A DNA stretch of 10,122 nt. Source: Stramenopiles sp. TOSAG23-2 (taxonomy: Eukaryota; Sar). Shown in pieces: positions 1-8,000 of this stretch (positions are counted from its first letter, which is position 1; the number at the start of each line of letters is the position of its first letter). The stretch is from positions 1 to 10,122 of the forward strand of contig LT650043.1 of NCBI GenBank assembly GCA_900128395.1, read 5' to 3'. Made by a program: the position numbers and the translations under genes. Under the pieces are notes generated by a model. The model saw nothing but the letters and a program-made list of their open reading frames with translations, did not search any database and was not told where the DNA came from.

Positions 1-197
1 ACGGGAGTAAAAGAATTTTATATAACATATGAGTAAGAGAAAAACACATATATATATATAAAAAAGAAAAATACACAAAAGTGTGCAAAATACGACTCGT
101 ATCATATATTGTAATATGAGATACGAAGTCGTAATAAATATAAATATTTTATAAAACTATAAATTTTTTCAAGATGGTAACATTGATTCTTTTAAAA

Positions 198-577
198 CTA
201 ATAACTTTCGAATCTCCATTGCTCGTCTCCCATTTGCTTCACGACTAAATGAATAACTGTGGTGTAGACCTGGTAAACGTAGTAGAATTACTCGATCGAA
301 TATATTTTCGTCAATTTCACGCAAAAATAGCCACAACACACACCAAAAAGGCTGGCACGAAAGAATACGTTGCTCTCGTGCTGGCATCTAATTTATCCTC
401 TTCAGTTTTGCCCTGGCTAACTCTTGGACCGCGTGCCATTTTAGTCGTTGTCGTTGTAAGTTCCTGAATGGGCGTTGTATTAGGCGTTTGTGAACTTGCT
501 GTAGGAGCTACTGTCGTTGTTGATGGCGCTACTGTCGTTGTAAGTTCTTGAATGGTTTGTGTCAGATATTCCTTCAT
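198..577 (-). CDS. Candidate two-exon small membrane protein (unrecognised)
   Basis: I do not recognise this protein. From the ATG at 577, exon 1 runs to 344. An intron at 343-270 (74 nt, GTGTGT donor, acceptor TACGTTTACCAG with a pyrimidine-rich lead) joins it to exon 2 at 269-198, which ends in TAG. The product is 101 aa. Residues 1-46 are Thr/Pro/Ala-rich with two copies of IQELTTT. Residues 47-70 are charged, beginning MARGPRVSQGK. A hydrophobic stretch at about 71-88, crossing the splice site (FVPAFLVYTTVIHLVV), looks like one membrane segment, and a short polar tail KQMGDEQWRFESY follows. Unspliced, exon 1 stops at 317. An alternative is a one-base frameshift in the T run at 345-349, which would open a different frame down to 169. 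The true start could be Met47, since the Thr-rich part is low-complexity. The 5' end lies in a tandem duplication. The splice model is inferred; nothing confirms expression. Confidence 0.4.
270..343 (-). other. Predicted intron, 74 nt
   Basis: On the minus strand the segment begins GTGTGTG and ends TTTACCAG. A TTGAC element lies about 40 nt before the acceptor and could serve as branch point. Removing it keeps the reading frame (phase 0) and replaces the early stop at 317 with 23 more codons whose composition looks like protein. The GTGTGT donor is weaker than the GTAAGT seen in NPRL3. Confidence 0.38.
449..555. repeat. Short direct repeats in the Thr-rich coding segment
   Basis: A 23-bp motif at 449-471 recurs at 533-555 with one mismatch, 84 bp (28 codons) apart. 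It encodes the repeated IQELTTT on the minus strand. A 14-bp motif at 507-520 recurs at 528-541, 21 bp (7 codons) apart, encoding TTTVAP twice. Both spacings are multiples of three, as expected for repeat growth within a translated frame. Confidence 0.8.
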
Positions 578-757
578 TTAAATCATTCCTCGACTACTTT
601 TAATTGTTTTTTATATTTTTTATTTATTTTATTATATAGTTTATTATTATGTCTTGGTTTGTGTCAGATATTCCTTCATTTAAATCATTCCTCGACTACT
701 TTTAATTGTTTTTTATATTTTTTATTTATTTTATTATATAGTTTATTATTATGTCTT
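554..757. repeat. Perfect 102-bp tandem duplication (2 copies)
   Basis: Copy 1 (554-655) and copy 2 (656-757) match at every base by eye. The unit starts GGTTTGTGTCAGATATTCC and ends TTATTATTATGTCTT. It holds the ATG, the first eight codons and about 80 bp of AT-rich leader of the minus-strand gene that starts at 577. Copy 2 therefore carries an extra ATG at 679, which reads only 10 codons (MKEYLTQTKT) before TAA. Identity of both copies implies a very recent duplication, or an assembly artefact. Confidence 0.92.
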
Positions 758-776
758 CATCATGTACATGTAAACG

Positions 777-997
777 TTACACCGTCATATAACTTAATTC
801 TTCGCTTGCGCTCAGAATTCCTAATTGTTGTGGTGCTGCAGCTGCAGCAGGCGAAGATGAGGGGATCGAGTAGTCCCAGTAGTCAACTAACAATTTTTAA
901 AAATAAAATGATGATGGTTAATGGTTAATTGACTTTTACCCATCACACCGACTGTACATAAAATTGTACTTAATTCATCCCTTTCAACAAGTTTGTT
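777..997 (-). CDS. Candidate 3' exons of an unrecognised spliced gene
   Basis: Two coding-like pieces lie here on the minus strand. The first (997-892) follows an acceptor-like TTATTATTTTTTGATGAAAATATAG and reads NKLVERDELSTILCTVGVMG and on to HHHFIFKN. The frame then meets TAG at 889. A 50-nt intron at 891-842 (GTTAGT donor, pyrimidine-rich CCCCTCATCTTCGCCTGCTGCAG acceptor; a second acceptor 6 nt on stays in frame) joins it to 841-777, ending AAPQQLGILSASEELSYMTV and TAA. The alternative is one missing A in the homopolymer near 896-903, which would run straight into a VDYWDYSIPSSSP frame; that would mean a pseudogene or a sequencing error. No upstream exon or start codon was found between here and NPRL3, so the 5' end is unknown. 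I do not recognise the protein. Local GC is higher than in the flanks, which favours coding. Confidence 0.33.
842..891 (-). other. Predicted intron, 50 nt
   Basis: The donor is GTTAGT and the acceptor CTGCAG follows a long pyrimidine tract. Splicing removes an in-frame TAG and keeps the frame open to the TAA at 777. A tandem acceptor (CTGCAGCTGCAG) allows a 56-nt version that drops two alanine codons without changing frame. Confidence 0.33.
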
Positions 998-1176
998 CTA
1001 TATTTTCATCAAAAAATAATAATTAATTTACCAAAAATAATAGATTATTTGTATTACATGTAGCTATAGATATAACACATGAACAAATACATGATAAATG
1101 ACATTTACATATATATATATATAGATATAGATACATCGGAATATTGAATCATTATTACGATCAAATTACAACAAGA
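998..1176. promoter_or_regulatory. Probable divergent promoter region upstream of NPRL3
   Basis: This AT-rich segment lies between the NPRL3 ATG (1177) and the minus-strand coding-like exon ending at 997. It holds a (TA)n run at about 1108-1123 and no long open frame. A promoter for NPRL3 is inferred from position only; no specific element is convincing in such AT-rich DNA. The minus-strand gene may have its first exon here, but I could not place one. Confidence 0.4.
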
Positions 1177-2960
1177 ATGCTAGGAATTGCATTGGTGGTT
1201 GAAGATGCAAATCATGGACAACGTTTGGCATTTAGATATCCAGCATCCTCTCGTATGAAAATAAGTGAAAAAGATAAAGATAAACATGATAATAACCCAT
1301 ATGCATGTTTAAGTAAGGAAACGGATGGAGATATATATAGTGATAGCAATACATCATCTAGTTTTTTAAGTGGATTTTTTGACTTAGATCCAACATTTTT
1401 TGCACAATTGTTTCGTCCAAAAAATGAAATGTGTAATAAACGTAAGTACTTTTTTAAACATTTGAAATTTTCACTTTATATATACATTTATATAAATAAT
1501 ATTTCTTTGAAATGATGTGACTTGACTAACAGTATATATATATATATACATCCATATATTTCATAGTTTTTGAACTTGAAGTAGATCAAGTAACGTTTAT
1601 ATCACACCCTGTTATATGCGGTAACAATAAATTAAATTTATTCAACGTTGTTTTTGCATTACCTTCAAATATAGAAGTATTTCAACAAAATAAAAATAAT
1701 GACAAAGATAATAACAATAACAATAATACTACTAGTAATAATAATAATAGCAATAGTAACAAAAATAAAAAAAATACGATTTCATCAACAACAAAGAAAC
1801 GAGATCATTTAATTGGATATAGAATTGCAGCAGCAACATTAGCAAATGCTTTATTTTACGAAGAGAGTCGATGTAATTATGTATCAACAGAAGCTTTAAA
1901 AATTATGGATGTATGGGCACAATTAAAAAATGATAATGATAGTGGTAGCTCATCACAAACATTAATCGATGTATGCTTATCACGTAGCTTATTAGCATGT
2001 GAATTAAAAGATATTTATCACAAATTAAATGAAAATGGATGGGCACATTTCAGTCTAAATCGTTGGATGCCATTATCAATTGCACTTCGTGATCCAAATA
2101 CATACCCGTCAACACCAATACGTCCATACCATACATTGTTACTATTAGAAGATGAATCAAGTGTCTTATCCTCCTTGCCAAGTGATGCATCGCCACAATT
2201 AGCTTTACTGGTAGAAAAATGCAATGCAATGAAAAGTTTTCAAAATTTACATGATGAATCTGGAATATCGTTAATACATATATTTCGTATGTCTGCGCAT
2301 TTAGTATATTGGGGTAAAGGCAAAATTATCGATACATTAGCAAAGAACAATGTCTATGCCATCCACCCAAATGCTGATTTAAGTCCACAATCAACGTTTG
2401 CATTAGAATTTCAACATCGATTTTCCCCAATGACCATACATGAAGCGTTGCATCAATTATCATCAAGATTAGCAAATATAGGGGAACATTTAAGAGGAAT
2501 GAATTCAGAGCGACAAGTACAATTTTTACATATATTGACATGGCTTTTAAGGCGTGATTTTTTATTACAAATACATATATACATATATTTAGTATTGGAT
2601 GATACCCAACTGTTACCGGGTGGTTCAATGCGTCATCATCGTAGCAAAGCACGTGGACAATCGACTCATCGACGTGGCAGTGCAATGATGCCAGATGGTA
2701 TAATGCCACAATCTCCACCTATTGGCCCTGGTAGAATGCATTTACAACAATATGAACGTGCATATTTAGAGCAAATTGATAATAATACCCCAGTATTTAA
2801 CTTATTTAAACGTTTATGTCCATATTTTCATGGTAAACATCATATCGAGGAAATAATGTGGAGGGAAAAGGTTAGTCGAAAAGCTATTTTTAGTGTATTG
2901 GCTAATTATGGCGATGTTTTAGTTACTGTAAAGCAACCTGAAAATAATTACCATCATTAA
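1177..2960 (+). CDS. NPRL3: NPRL3/Npr3, GATOR1 (SEACIT) complex subunit
   Basis: The coding parts are 1177-1441 and 1567-2960, giving 552 aa. NPRL3 is the partner of NPRL2 in GATOR1, the GAP complex for Rag GTPases that restrains TORC1 when amino acids are low, at the vacuole or lysosome. The N-terminus MLGIALVVEDANHGQRLAFRYP matches the family's first longin-type strand (human VVVVVG..LLFRYP). Splicing makes EMCNKLFELEVDQVTFISHP, the conserved block found as [20 protein letters not shown] in human. Other family blocks are LFNVVFALPSN (113-123), IRPYHTLLLLEDE (about 273-285), AHLVYWGKG (332-340), RRDFLLQIHIYIYL (417-430), and a C-terminal winged-helix segment with YFHGKHHIEEIMWRE (508-522). 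An Asn-rich insert occupies residues 130-159. The start at 1177 is chosen because it is the first ATG and sits directly before the conserved strand; the upstream codons of the frame have no ATG. Length is close to the usual 550-600 aa. Confidence 0.94.
1442..1566 (+). other. NPRL3 intron, 125 nt
   Basis: The donor is C|GTAAGT at 1442 and the acceptor TTTCATAG ends at 1566. A TTGACTAAC branch-point-like element ends at 1530, with its branch A (1529) 37 nt before the splice site. Phase is 1 (C+TT, Leu). The earlier AG at 1532 is rejected because the frame after it contains stops. The conserved protein block rebuilt across the junction strongly supports this intron. It contains two (TA)n tracts. 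Confidence 0.92.
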
Positions 2961-3123
2961 AATAAAAAAACAAAACAAAAATATCAGTATATATTTTTAT
3001 TTTAAAATATAAATAATGCATTATCATAGTTTTTATTTTTTACATTTTTTACGATTTTACAATACACACACACATACTCGAAAACAAAACGCGCCCCGAC
3101 AATCATATCCATCTCCGGACAAA
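2961..3123. terminator. Shared 3' region of two convergent genes
   Basis: This 163-bp gap separates the NPRL3 stop from the stop of the minus-strand coiled-coil gene. AATAAA occurs on the plus strand at 2961-2966, directly after the NPRL3 stop, and on the minus strand at 3037-3032, about 87 nt past the other stop. Such hexamers are common by chance in AT-rich DNA, so their role in polyadenylation is only a possibility. Confidence 0.4.
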
Positions 3124-3603
3124 TTAATTTTTTTTAGAGTCTTTTAATTCTTCATATTTTAGTCTAGATCTTTCTTCTTTTAATATATCAGTTAATCTAA
3201 ACTCTTCAATTTTTTTACGTTGCAATTCAATATCTAATCGTCTGTTAAATATTTCTTTTCTCATTTTAATTAATTGACGTTTTGTTTTTGGAGAACCAAT
3301 TGTTTCTGGAAAATCTTTTATTGTTTGTACATCAGCTTCGAGGTATGGTTTATATTCTTGTTTTATTTCCATAGCAAATTCTTTCTCCCTACGTTGTAAT
3401 TCTTTCATAGCACGTAACCTAACAGTATGATCAAAACTTTCTCTTTCCTTTGGGGACGTACTTGCTTTTTTCTTCCTATGATTATTATGATTATTTTTAT
3501 AAGATGCACTATCTCTTACCATGGCTAGTTTCCTGGTAATCTTATCTAAATCTTCCCTAACTTTGTTTACACCACAATGGTGTTCCAGACTTTTATTATC
3601 CAT
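3124..3603 (-). CDS. Unrecognised 159-aa charged coiled-coil protein
   Basis: The frame is intronless, with ATG at 3603 and TAA at 3124. I do not recognise the family. The protein is basic and strongly helical. Residues 1-30 form a short helix (KVREDLDKITRKLAMVR). A basic, Asn/Ser-rich linker follows at 34-52 (HRKKKASTSPKER). From about 53 to 155 come long Lys/Arg/Glu-rich helices typical of coiled coils, broken by a Pro/Gly-containing segment near 86-106 (YKPYLEADVQTIKDFPETIG). There is no signal peptide or membrane segment. The Lys/Arg-rich character would suit a nuclear, ribosomal-assembly or ciliary structural protein, but I cannot choose between these. Codon composition is like that of NPRL3 and higher in GC than the flanks, which supports a real gene. 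It converges with NPRL3, with 163 bp between the stops. Confidence 0.72.
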   Translation of the reverse strand: MDNKSLEHHCGVNKVREDLDKITRKLAMVRDSASYKNNHNNHRKKKASTSPKERESFDHTVRLRAMKELQRREKEFAMEIKQEYKPYLEADVQTIKDFPETIGSPKTKRQLIKMRKEIFNRRLDIELQRKKIEEFRLTDILKEERSRLKYEELKDSKKN

Positions 3604-4022
3604 TTTTAAATATATATTACTCTTTTATATACAACAAACAATACCGCCGTGAACTTCTTTATTTTTCCACCGGTTACTCCTTTTATTTGATAAAATATTG
3701 GTTTTGTCTTGTTCCACTAAAAGTTTTTAAATATATGTACACTTCATCTATATATAAATTAAAATGGCGTAGGAGTTAAACAACTATTTTTTCGTCATCA
3801 TATAATAATATAATTTGTACTTATTAGTATATACAAGACGTATATAGACACAGTACGAATGATAGGATTACGCGTCGTTTACACATTTTTCTAAAAAATA
3901 ATCAAATATGGTTATTATTAGAATTATATGTACACGGTTCGTAAATCTAATATATATGTATCTTTTTTTTATATATTACAACACTAGAATGTGTGTGTGT
4001 TACTTCGTACGAAGTACTATAT
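3604..4022. other. AT-rich intergenic region without a clear gene
   Basis: This stretch lies between the 5' end of the minus-strand coiled-coil gene and the next coding-like segment. It contains TATATAAAAG on the minus strand at 3631-3622, which resembles a TATA box but sits only about 20 nt before the ATG at 3603, too close for a standard TATA-driven start upstream of that ATG. It also holds a (GT)n tract near 3991-4000 and the palindrome listed separately. Open frames here are short and low in complexity. No tRNA-like fold was seen. Confidence 0.55.
4001..4016. repeat. 16-bp perfect palindrome TACTTCGTACGAAGTA
   Basis: The sequence equals its own reverse complement over 16 bases, directly after a GTGTGTGTGT run. 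It could be a dimeric transcription-factor site or a chance palindrome. It lies about 115-130 bp upstream of the ankyrin gene's first ATG. Confidence 0.6.
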
Positions 4023-4139
4023 TTACGTCGTTGTTTCACCAGAAACGTATTGATTTGTTGAGGATGATCCTTCCCCACTTCCTTTGGAATTTACATCTAC
4101 ATGATCGCTAGTTTGATAACTTGCAGCTGATGATGACCC
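4023..4139 (-). pseudogene. Coding-like C-terminal fragment without a start
   Basis: On the minus strand, 38 codons read GSSSAASYQTSDHVDVNSKG, continue Ser/Gly-rich, and end SGETTT before TAA at 4023. The composition (Ser, Gly, Thr, acidic residues, few hydrophobics) resembles the disordered tail of a real protein rather than random AT-rich DNA. Upstream of 4139 the same frame runs into antisense of the ankyrin gene, so there is no credible N-terminus. It may be a terminal exon of a gene overlapping the ankyrin gene, a leftover from a rearrangement, or chance. I do not recognise it. Confidence 0.25.
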
Positions 4140-4930
4140 AAGCTTTAATAAACGAAGGTGCAAATGTAAACATACCAAATGGAAATGGACAAACTGCAGT
4201 AACATTTGCTGCATCCGAAGCGTCAATATCTATTTTAAAACTTGTTGTTGGCAATAGTGGAGATATCAATCATTTGTGTCAAAAAAAAGAAACACCGCTT
4301 TCCTGGGCAGCATATGAAGGTAGGCAAGATTGTGTAGCTTATTTGCTGAAAAAAGGTGCTCAAGTAAATGTGTTAATAAAAGAGGCAAAAACAAATGGAT
4401 GTAAGAAAAATTTAGAATTCCTGCAAAAAATTGCTAAAGAACAATTGTCATGTCACAGTAGTAGTAATGGGGGTACCTCTTCTAATAGCATTATTGATCT
4501 TACAACAGCATCTAAATCAAATATTAATCCCACAACTAGTTCAGAAACCAAATTTAGTGATAATGATAATGAAATCAACAACGTTGAAAAGATCCAGAAG
4601 AGTATTGGTAGCAACAATACATATAAAACAACAGCAACAGCAAGAGAAAGAAGTGACAGCAAAAGTATTAACAATAGCAAAATAATAAGAGAAGATGGCA
4701 CCACTAGTACCACCACCACCACCACCACAACCACCAGCAATCTAGCAAAAAACAATGGATGTATAAAGGCATGCAGTTATTTGCAAAAATTTGAAACGAA
4801 ACAGAAAAAGCGAAAGAACAATGATGAAGGAAATCATAGAAATAACAAGAAACAAAAAGTTTATAAAATCCGTCTTAATACTTCACCTAAAAATGCACGA
4901 GAAGTGGTAATGGCATATAGGGAAGTGTAA
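4130..4930 (+). CDS. Small ankyrin-repeat protein, probably nuclear
   Basis: The ATG at 4130 (a second follows at 4133) gives 266 aa; an in-frame TAG at 4109 closes the frame upstream. The protein opens inside an ankyrin helix (QALINEGANVN), so the first repeat lacks its front half. One full repeat follows, then a second with TPLSWAAYEGRQDCVAYLLKKGAQVN (about residues 55-80). Beyond the repeats is a disordered Ser/Thr/Asn region with IIDLT at about 121-125, which resembles a SUMO-interaction motif, and a Thr run near 194-202. A basic stretch KQKKRKNN...KKQKVYK follows and looks like a nuclear localisation signal. A segment NGCKKNLEFLQK after the repeats is echoed later as NGCIKACSYLQK. Ankyrin repeats bind other proteins; no partner can be named. 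The half repeat at the start suggests a missing upstream exon or 5' truncation. A possible 48-nt intron at 4907-4954 would give a different C-terminus. Confidence 0.75.
   Translation: MMTQALINEGANVNIPNGNGQTAVTFAASEASISILKLVVGNSGDINHLCQKKETPLSWAAYEGRQDCVAYLLKKGAQVNVLIKEAKTNGCKKNLEFLQKIAKEQLSCHSSSNGGTSSNSIIDLTTASKSNINPTTSSETKFSDNDNEINNVEKIQKSIGSNNTYKTTATARERSDSKSINNSKIIREDGTTSTTTTTTTTTSNLAKNNGCIKACSYLQKFETKQKKRKNNDEGNHRNNKKQKVYKIRLNTSPKNAREVVMAYREV
4709..4735 (+). repeat. ACC trinucleotide run encoding a threonine tract
   Basis: Nine Thr codons in a row, eight of them ACC, one ACA, lie inside the disordered part of the ankyrin protein. The antisense reads as poly-valine, which has no meaning. 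Triplet runs like this often vary in length between strains. Confidence 0.85.
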
Positions 4931-4967
4931 TAGCATACTAACATTCGTAAATAGGAGTGTGTGATTT

Positions 4968-4970
<3 letters not shown>

Positions 4971-4999
<29 letters not shown>
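4971..4999. repeat. (AT)n microsatellite, 29 bp
   Basis: About 14.5 uninterrupted AT units sit in the gap between the convergent ankyrin and NUP160 genes, followed by A-rich sequence. Similar, shorter TA tracts occur near 50-60, 1108-1123 and 1533-1548. Confidence 0.9.
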
Positions 5000-5006
<7 letters not shown>

Positions 5007-5093
5007 TAAAAAAAAAATTAAAAAAGAGAAAAGAATCAAAATTTTATCTTTTTTTTTTAAGTTTACGCGAACCAAAATTTCAAAAGTATCGAA

Positions 5094-8000
5094 TCACGGC
5101 CTCCCACCATTGATATTACTTTTCCTCAACCGATCTAACGTCACAACCGCATTGAAATAATTATATATTTGATCTTCAAGCTGTTTCACGGAAATTTTTA
5201 AATCATGTTGAATATCTTCCCTTTCCGGGTATTGTCGGATTAATTCATTTGATTCACGCAATAAATCATCTAGTAGTGCACGCGGTATCCAAGGTTCATC
5301 TGGTAACACAGCATTCTCACTTGCGTTATTTAAATATGCACGTATATGATAAAAAAGCTGTACTATTAAATGGGTACACATTACACATGCTCTATTGTAA
5401 CGCCCATATTGCATAAATATACGTACCAATGCCTCTGCATTACCATTTGACATTGCAAAACCCGAAGTAGCTTTTTTACGCCCTGCATTTAATGCACGAT
5501 CTTGTCCTAAATTATTGTATGATAACGATGTATCGCCCCCTAAAAGCGATTCAACAAGCCATACCGGTGGATCAATACGACTATCTATTTTTAATATTGT
5601 ATCAATAGCTATTAAGTGATATTTAAAATTAGTAGTAGTCGAATCAAATTTCTTCAACAACGCTTTCAAATGTTCTTCTTCTAATACTGCCTCTTGGCCA
5701 CGTAATTTTACACACCTTGAAGCAGTTGCTCGTACCACAGGCTCTAATGAAATATCAAATGCAGAAGCTAATGATGCAGCGTAGTTACGATTAATATTCA
5801 TATTAGTATTATTAACAGAGCCATTGCTAGCAACATCATCAGTAATATTTTCATTTAAAAGTAAATTCATCGTCTCTTCAGCACCAACTAGCGGTGGATT
5901 CGACAATGAGATTTTTTGCCTTGCTTGCTCCAAAAATGCTTCTTTTGCTATATCCTTGACCCATAATATCCTGACACGAGGTGATTTATTTTGTTTCAAA
6001 GTTTTAACATTAGTTGAACTTTCCTCCTTATCTTCACTATTTCTGTTTCTTTTTTCATTTTTTTGTTCTGCAGAGTTGTTACCAATTATTAAACATGCTT
6101 CATCCGGTGGTAGCAACCGCAAAGCATTTGTAGCAGCAACTAAAGCATTCGATCTTGCCAGTCTAATCTCTGGTGGTCCACCAGCATGTGATTGTTCTAA
6201 CAAACGAGTTGCTAATTGATACATGGCATTTGCCGCAGAACGATAACTACCATATTTAACACTAAGTGCATATAGAAAATGAAATACCGTATTTTTTCCT
6301 AAACTACCTTTTGCAGACATCATTTTCTGTTCTAAATATTTAATGACATTTTCAATACCACCCAACATGGATTCCCATGGCAATCGACACAACCAATCCA
6401 TTTGGTTTTTATCTTGAAGCTCAAATATAAGCCGTTTTAAACAAACTTTTTGTTCATTAGCATCTGCAAGTGAAGACACTGCTACACATGCTTCGTCATA
6501 CCTTCTACACTTCAACGTTTGCTGAAATACAATGTGCCAAAGTGTATTGCGATGGTTTTCCTGGACAGATACATCCATAATGGAATCACAGGTAGCAATC
6601 GCAATCCTTGCACATTGTAACGCAAGCTCTGGACTTCCCATAGTTGAACTAAACGTTTCAATAATCGCTAATAAATATCTCGTTCGCAAGGAAGCTGGTT
6701 CTAATGGCGCAGCTCTTAAAAAGTAATGAAATGCTTTATTGATATCTCGTATGCCTAAATATGCTTCACCTAATAAATGCGTATGACGTCGCGCACAGGC
6801 AATTTTCCTTGAATTACTCATATCATCAAAGCCACATTCACTCATTAACAATTTGCTATATCCTTTTAACCATTCAATTTGTCCATGTGATGCTAAATAT
6901 TCAGCACCTACATCACTCAATTCACTTGGCCAAATATGACTCAACAATGTATCAGTATTTTGTACCGTAATCATCATTTCAGAGCACCACAAATCTACTA
7001 TTGGATTTCCTACATCGCTATTGATATTTACAACATTATCCGCTTGTGGTCTTCCTAATACTTGTACAGAGACATCATCAGCCAGGGCTACAGTCACTCT
7101 TCTACATGGTTTTAAAAAGACTAAATCACTTAACCAACCAATTGTTATAAATGATCGCAGCCCTTTCAATGTCGTGCCCAGGTAAAGTTCACTATCTTCG
7201 ATTAAATCGTATTTTTCAGCAAATGCAAATAGCAAACATAAATCACGACAAATAATAGTACGCGCTTGTAAATCTTTACGAAATACAGATGCAGCAGCAA
7301 ATCCATTTTCAGCACTTTTCATGTTTCCATTAAATATATTGGTATAATTGTCTTGGTTATTGTTACCATTTTCATTTTGTAAATTCGATTCAGGCAATAA
7401 TAAATTCAGCGACGAGGATAATTGTCGATGCAAATCATTTATATTTCCTATTCTTGCCTTGCATTCTTGAAGTACAAGGGTCGCACCAGATGTCGGTAAT
7501 GAACATAAAAAATCTAATTTTTCTCTCGCCAATGCCATAAAATCATATGAAGACGAAGCGCCACTATCATCATCGCTAACTATATCTAAAACTAAATCCT
7601 TGCTATGGAAACTTTTCAAATCGTGTAAATATTCTTTACCTAAATCATCTGAATATTGTGAAAAAATATTCGATATTTGTTTCGCAGCATTAAATACAAT
7701 CATGTCTGTATTATCCTCGAAATTAATTTCACCAACAATGAAACGTTCATATCCAGTTAATGGCCGGAATTTTCCAACACTGCAGCGCCTTGCTATACCA
7801 CATATATTTAACTCATCTTCTTGATTGTTTAAACAATACAATGATAATGGAGCATTTGAATTTCTCCATTCCGATACGCAATTTTTTAACAATTTCATCC
7901 ATTCCTCCTCACTAACAGCAGCATAGATATCATCTGGAACTTGAAAATCATCAGTAACAATGCGATTGTACATGATAGAAGCTCGTCTTTGTGATATTTC

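Noticed and set aside
548-928. Plus-strand open frame of 126 codons across the tandem repeat
   Set aside because: It is open only because the 102-bp unit is a multiple of three; the peptide is Leu/Phe-rich translation of AT-rich leader, and the real coding signal is on the minus strand.
1531-1532. AG just after the branch point as NPRL3 acceptor
   Set aside because: It is only 3 nt after the branch A, and the sequence after it contains stops before the conserved FELEVDQ block.
2326-2718. Minus-strand open frame of 130 codons inside NPRL3
   Set aside because: It is antisense to conserved NPRL3 coding sequence and shows no recognisable protein pattern.
3622-3631. TATATAAAAG as the TATA box of the coiled-coil gene
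   Set aside because: It matches the consensus but is only about 20 nt from the ATG, and similar strings are frequent in this AT-rich DNA.
4453-4755. Minus-strand frame encoding poly-valine/leucine
   Set aside because: It is the antisense of the threonine and serine tracts of the ankyrin gene; the hydrophobic run is an artefact of the triplet repeat.
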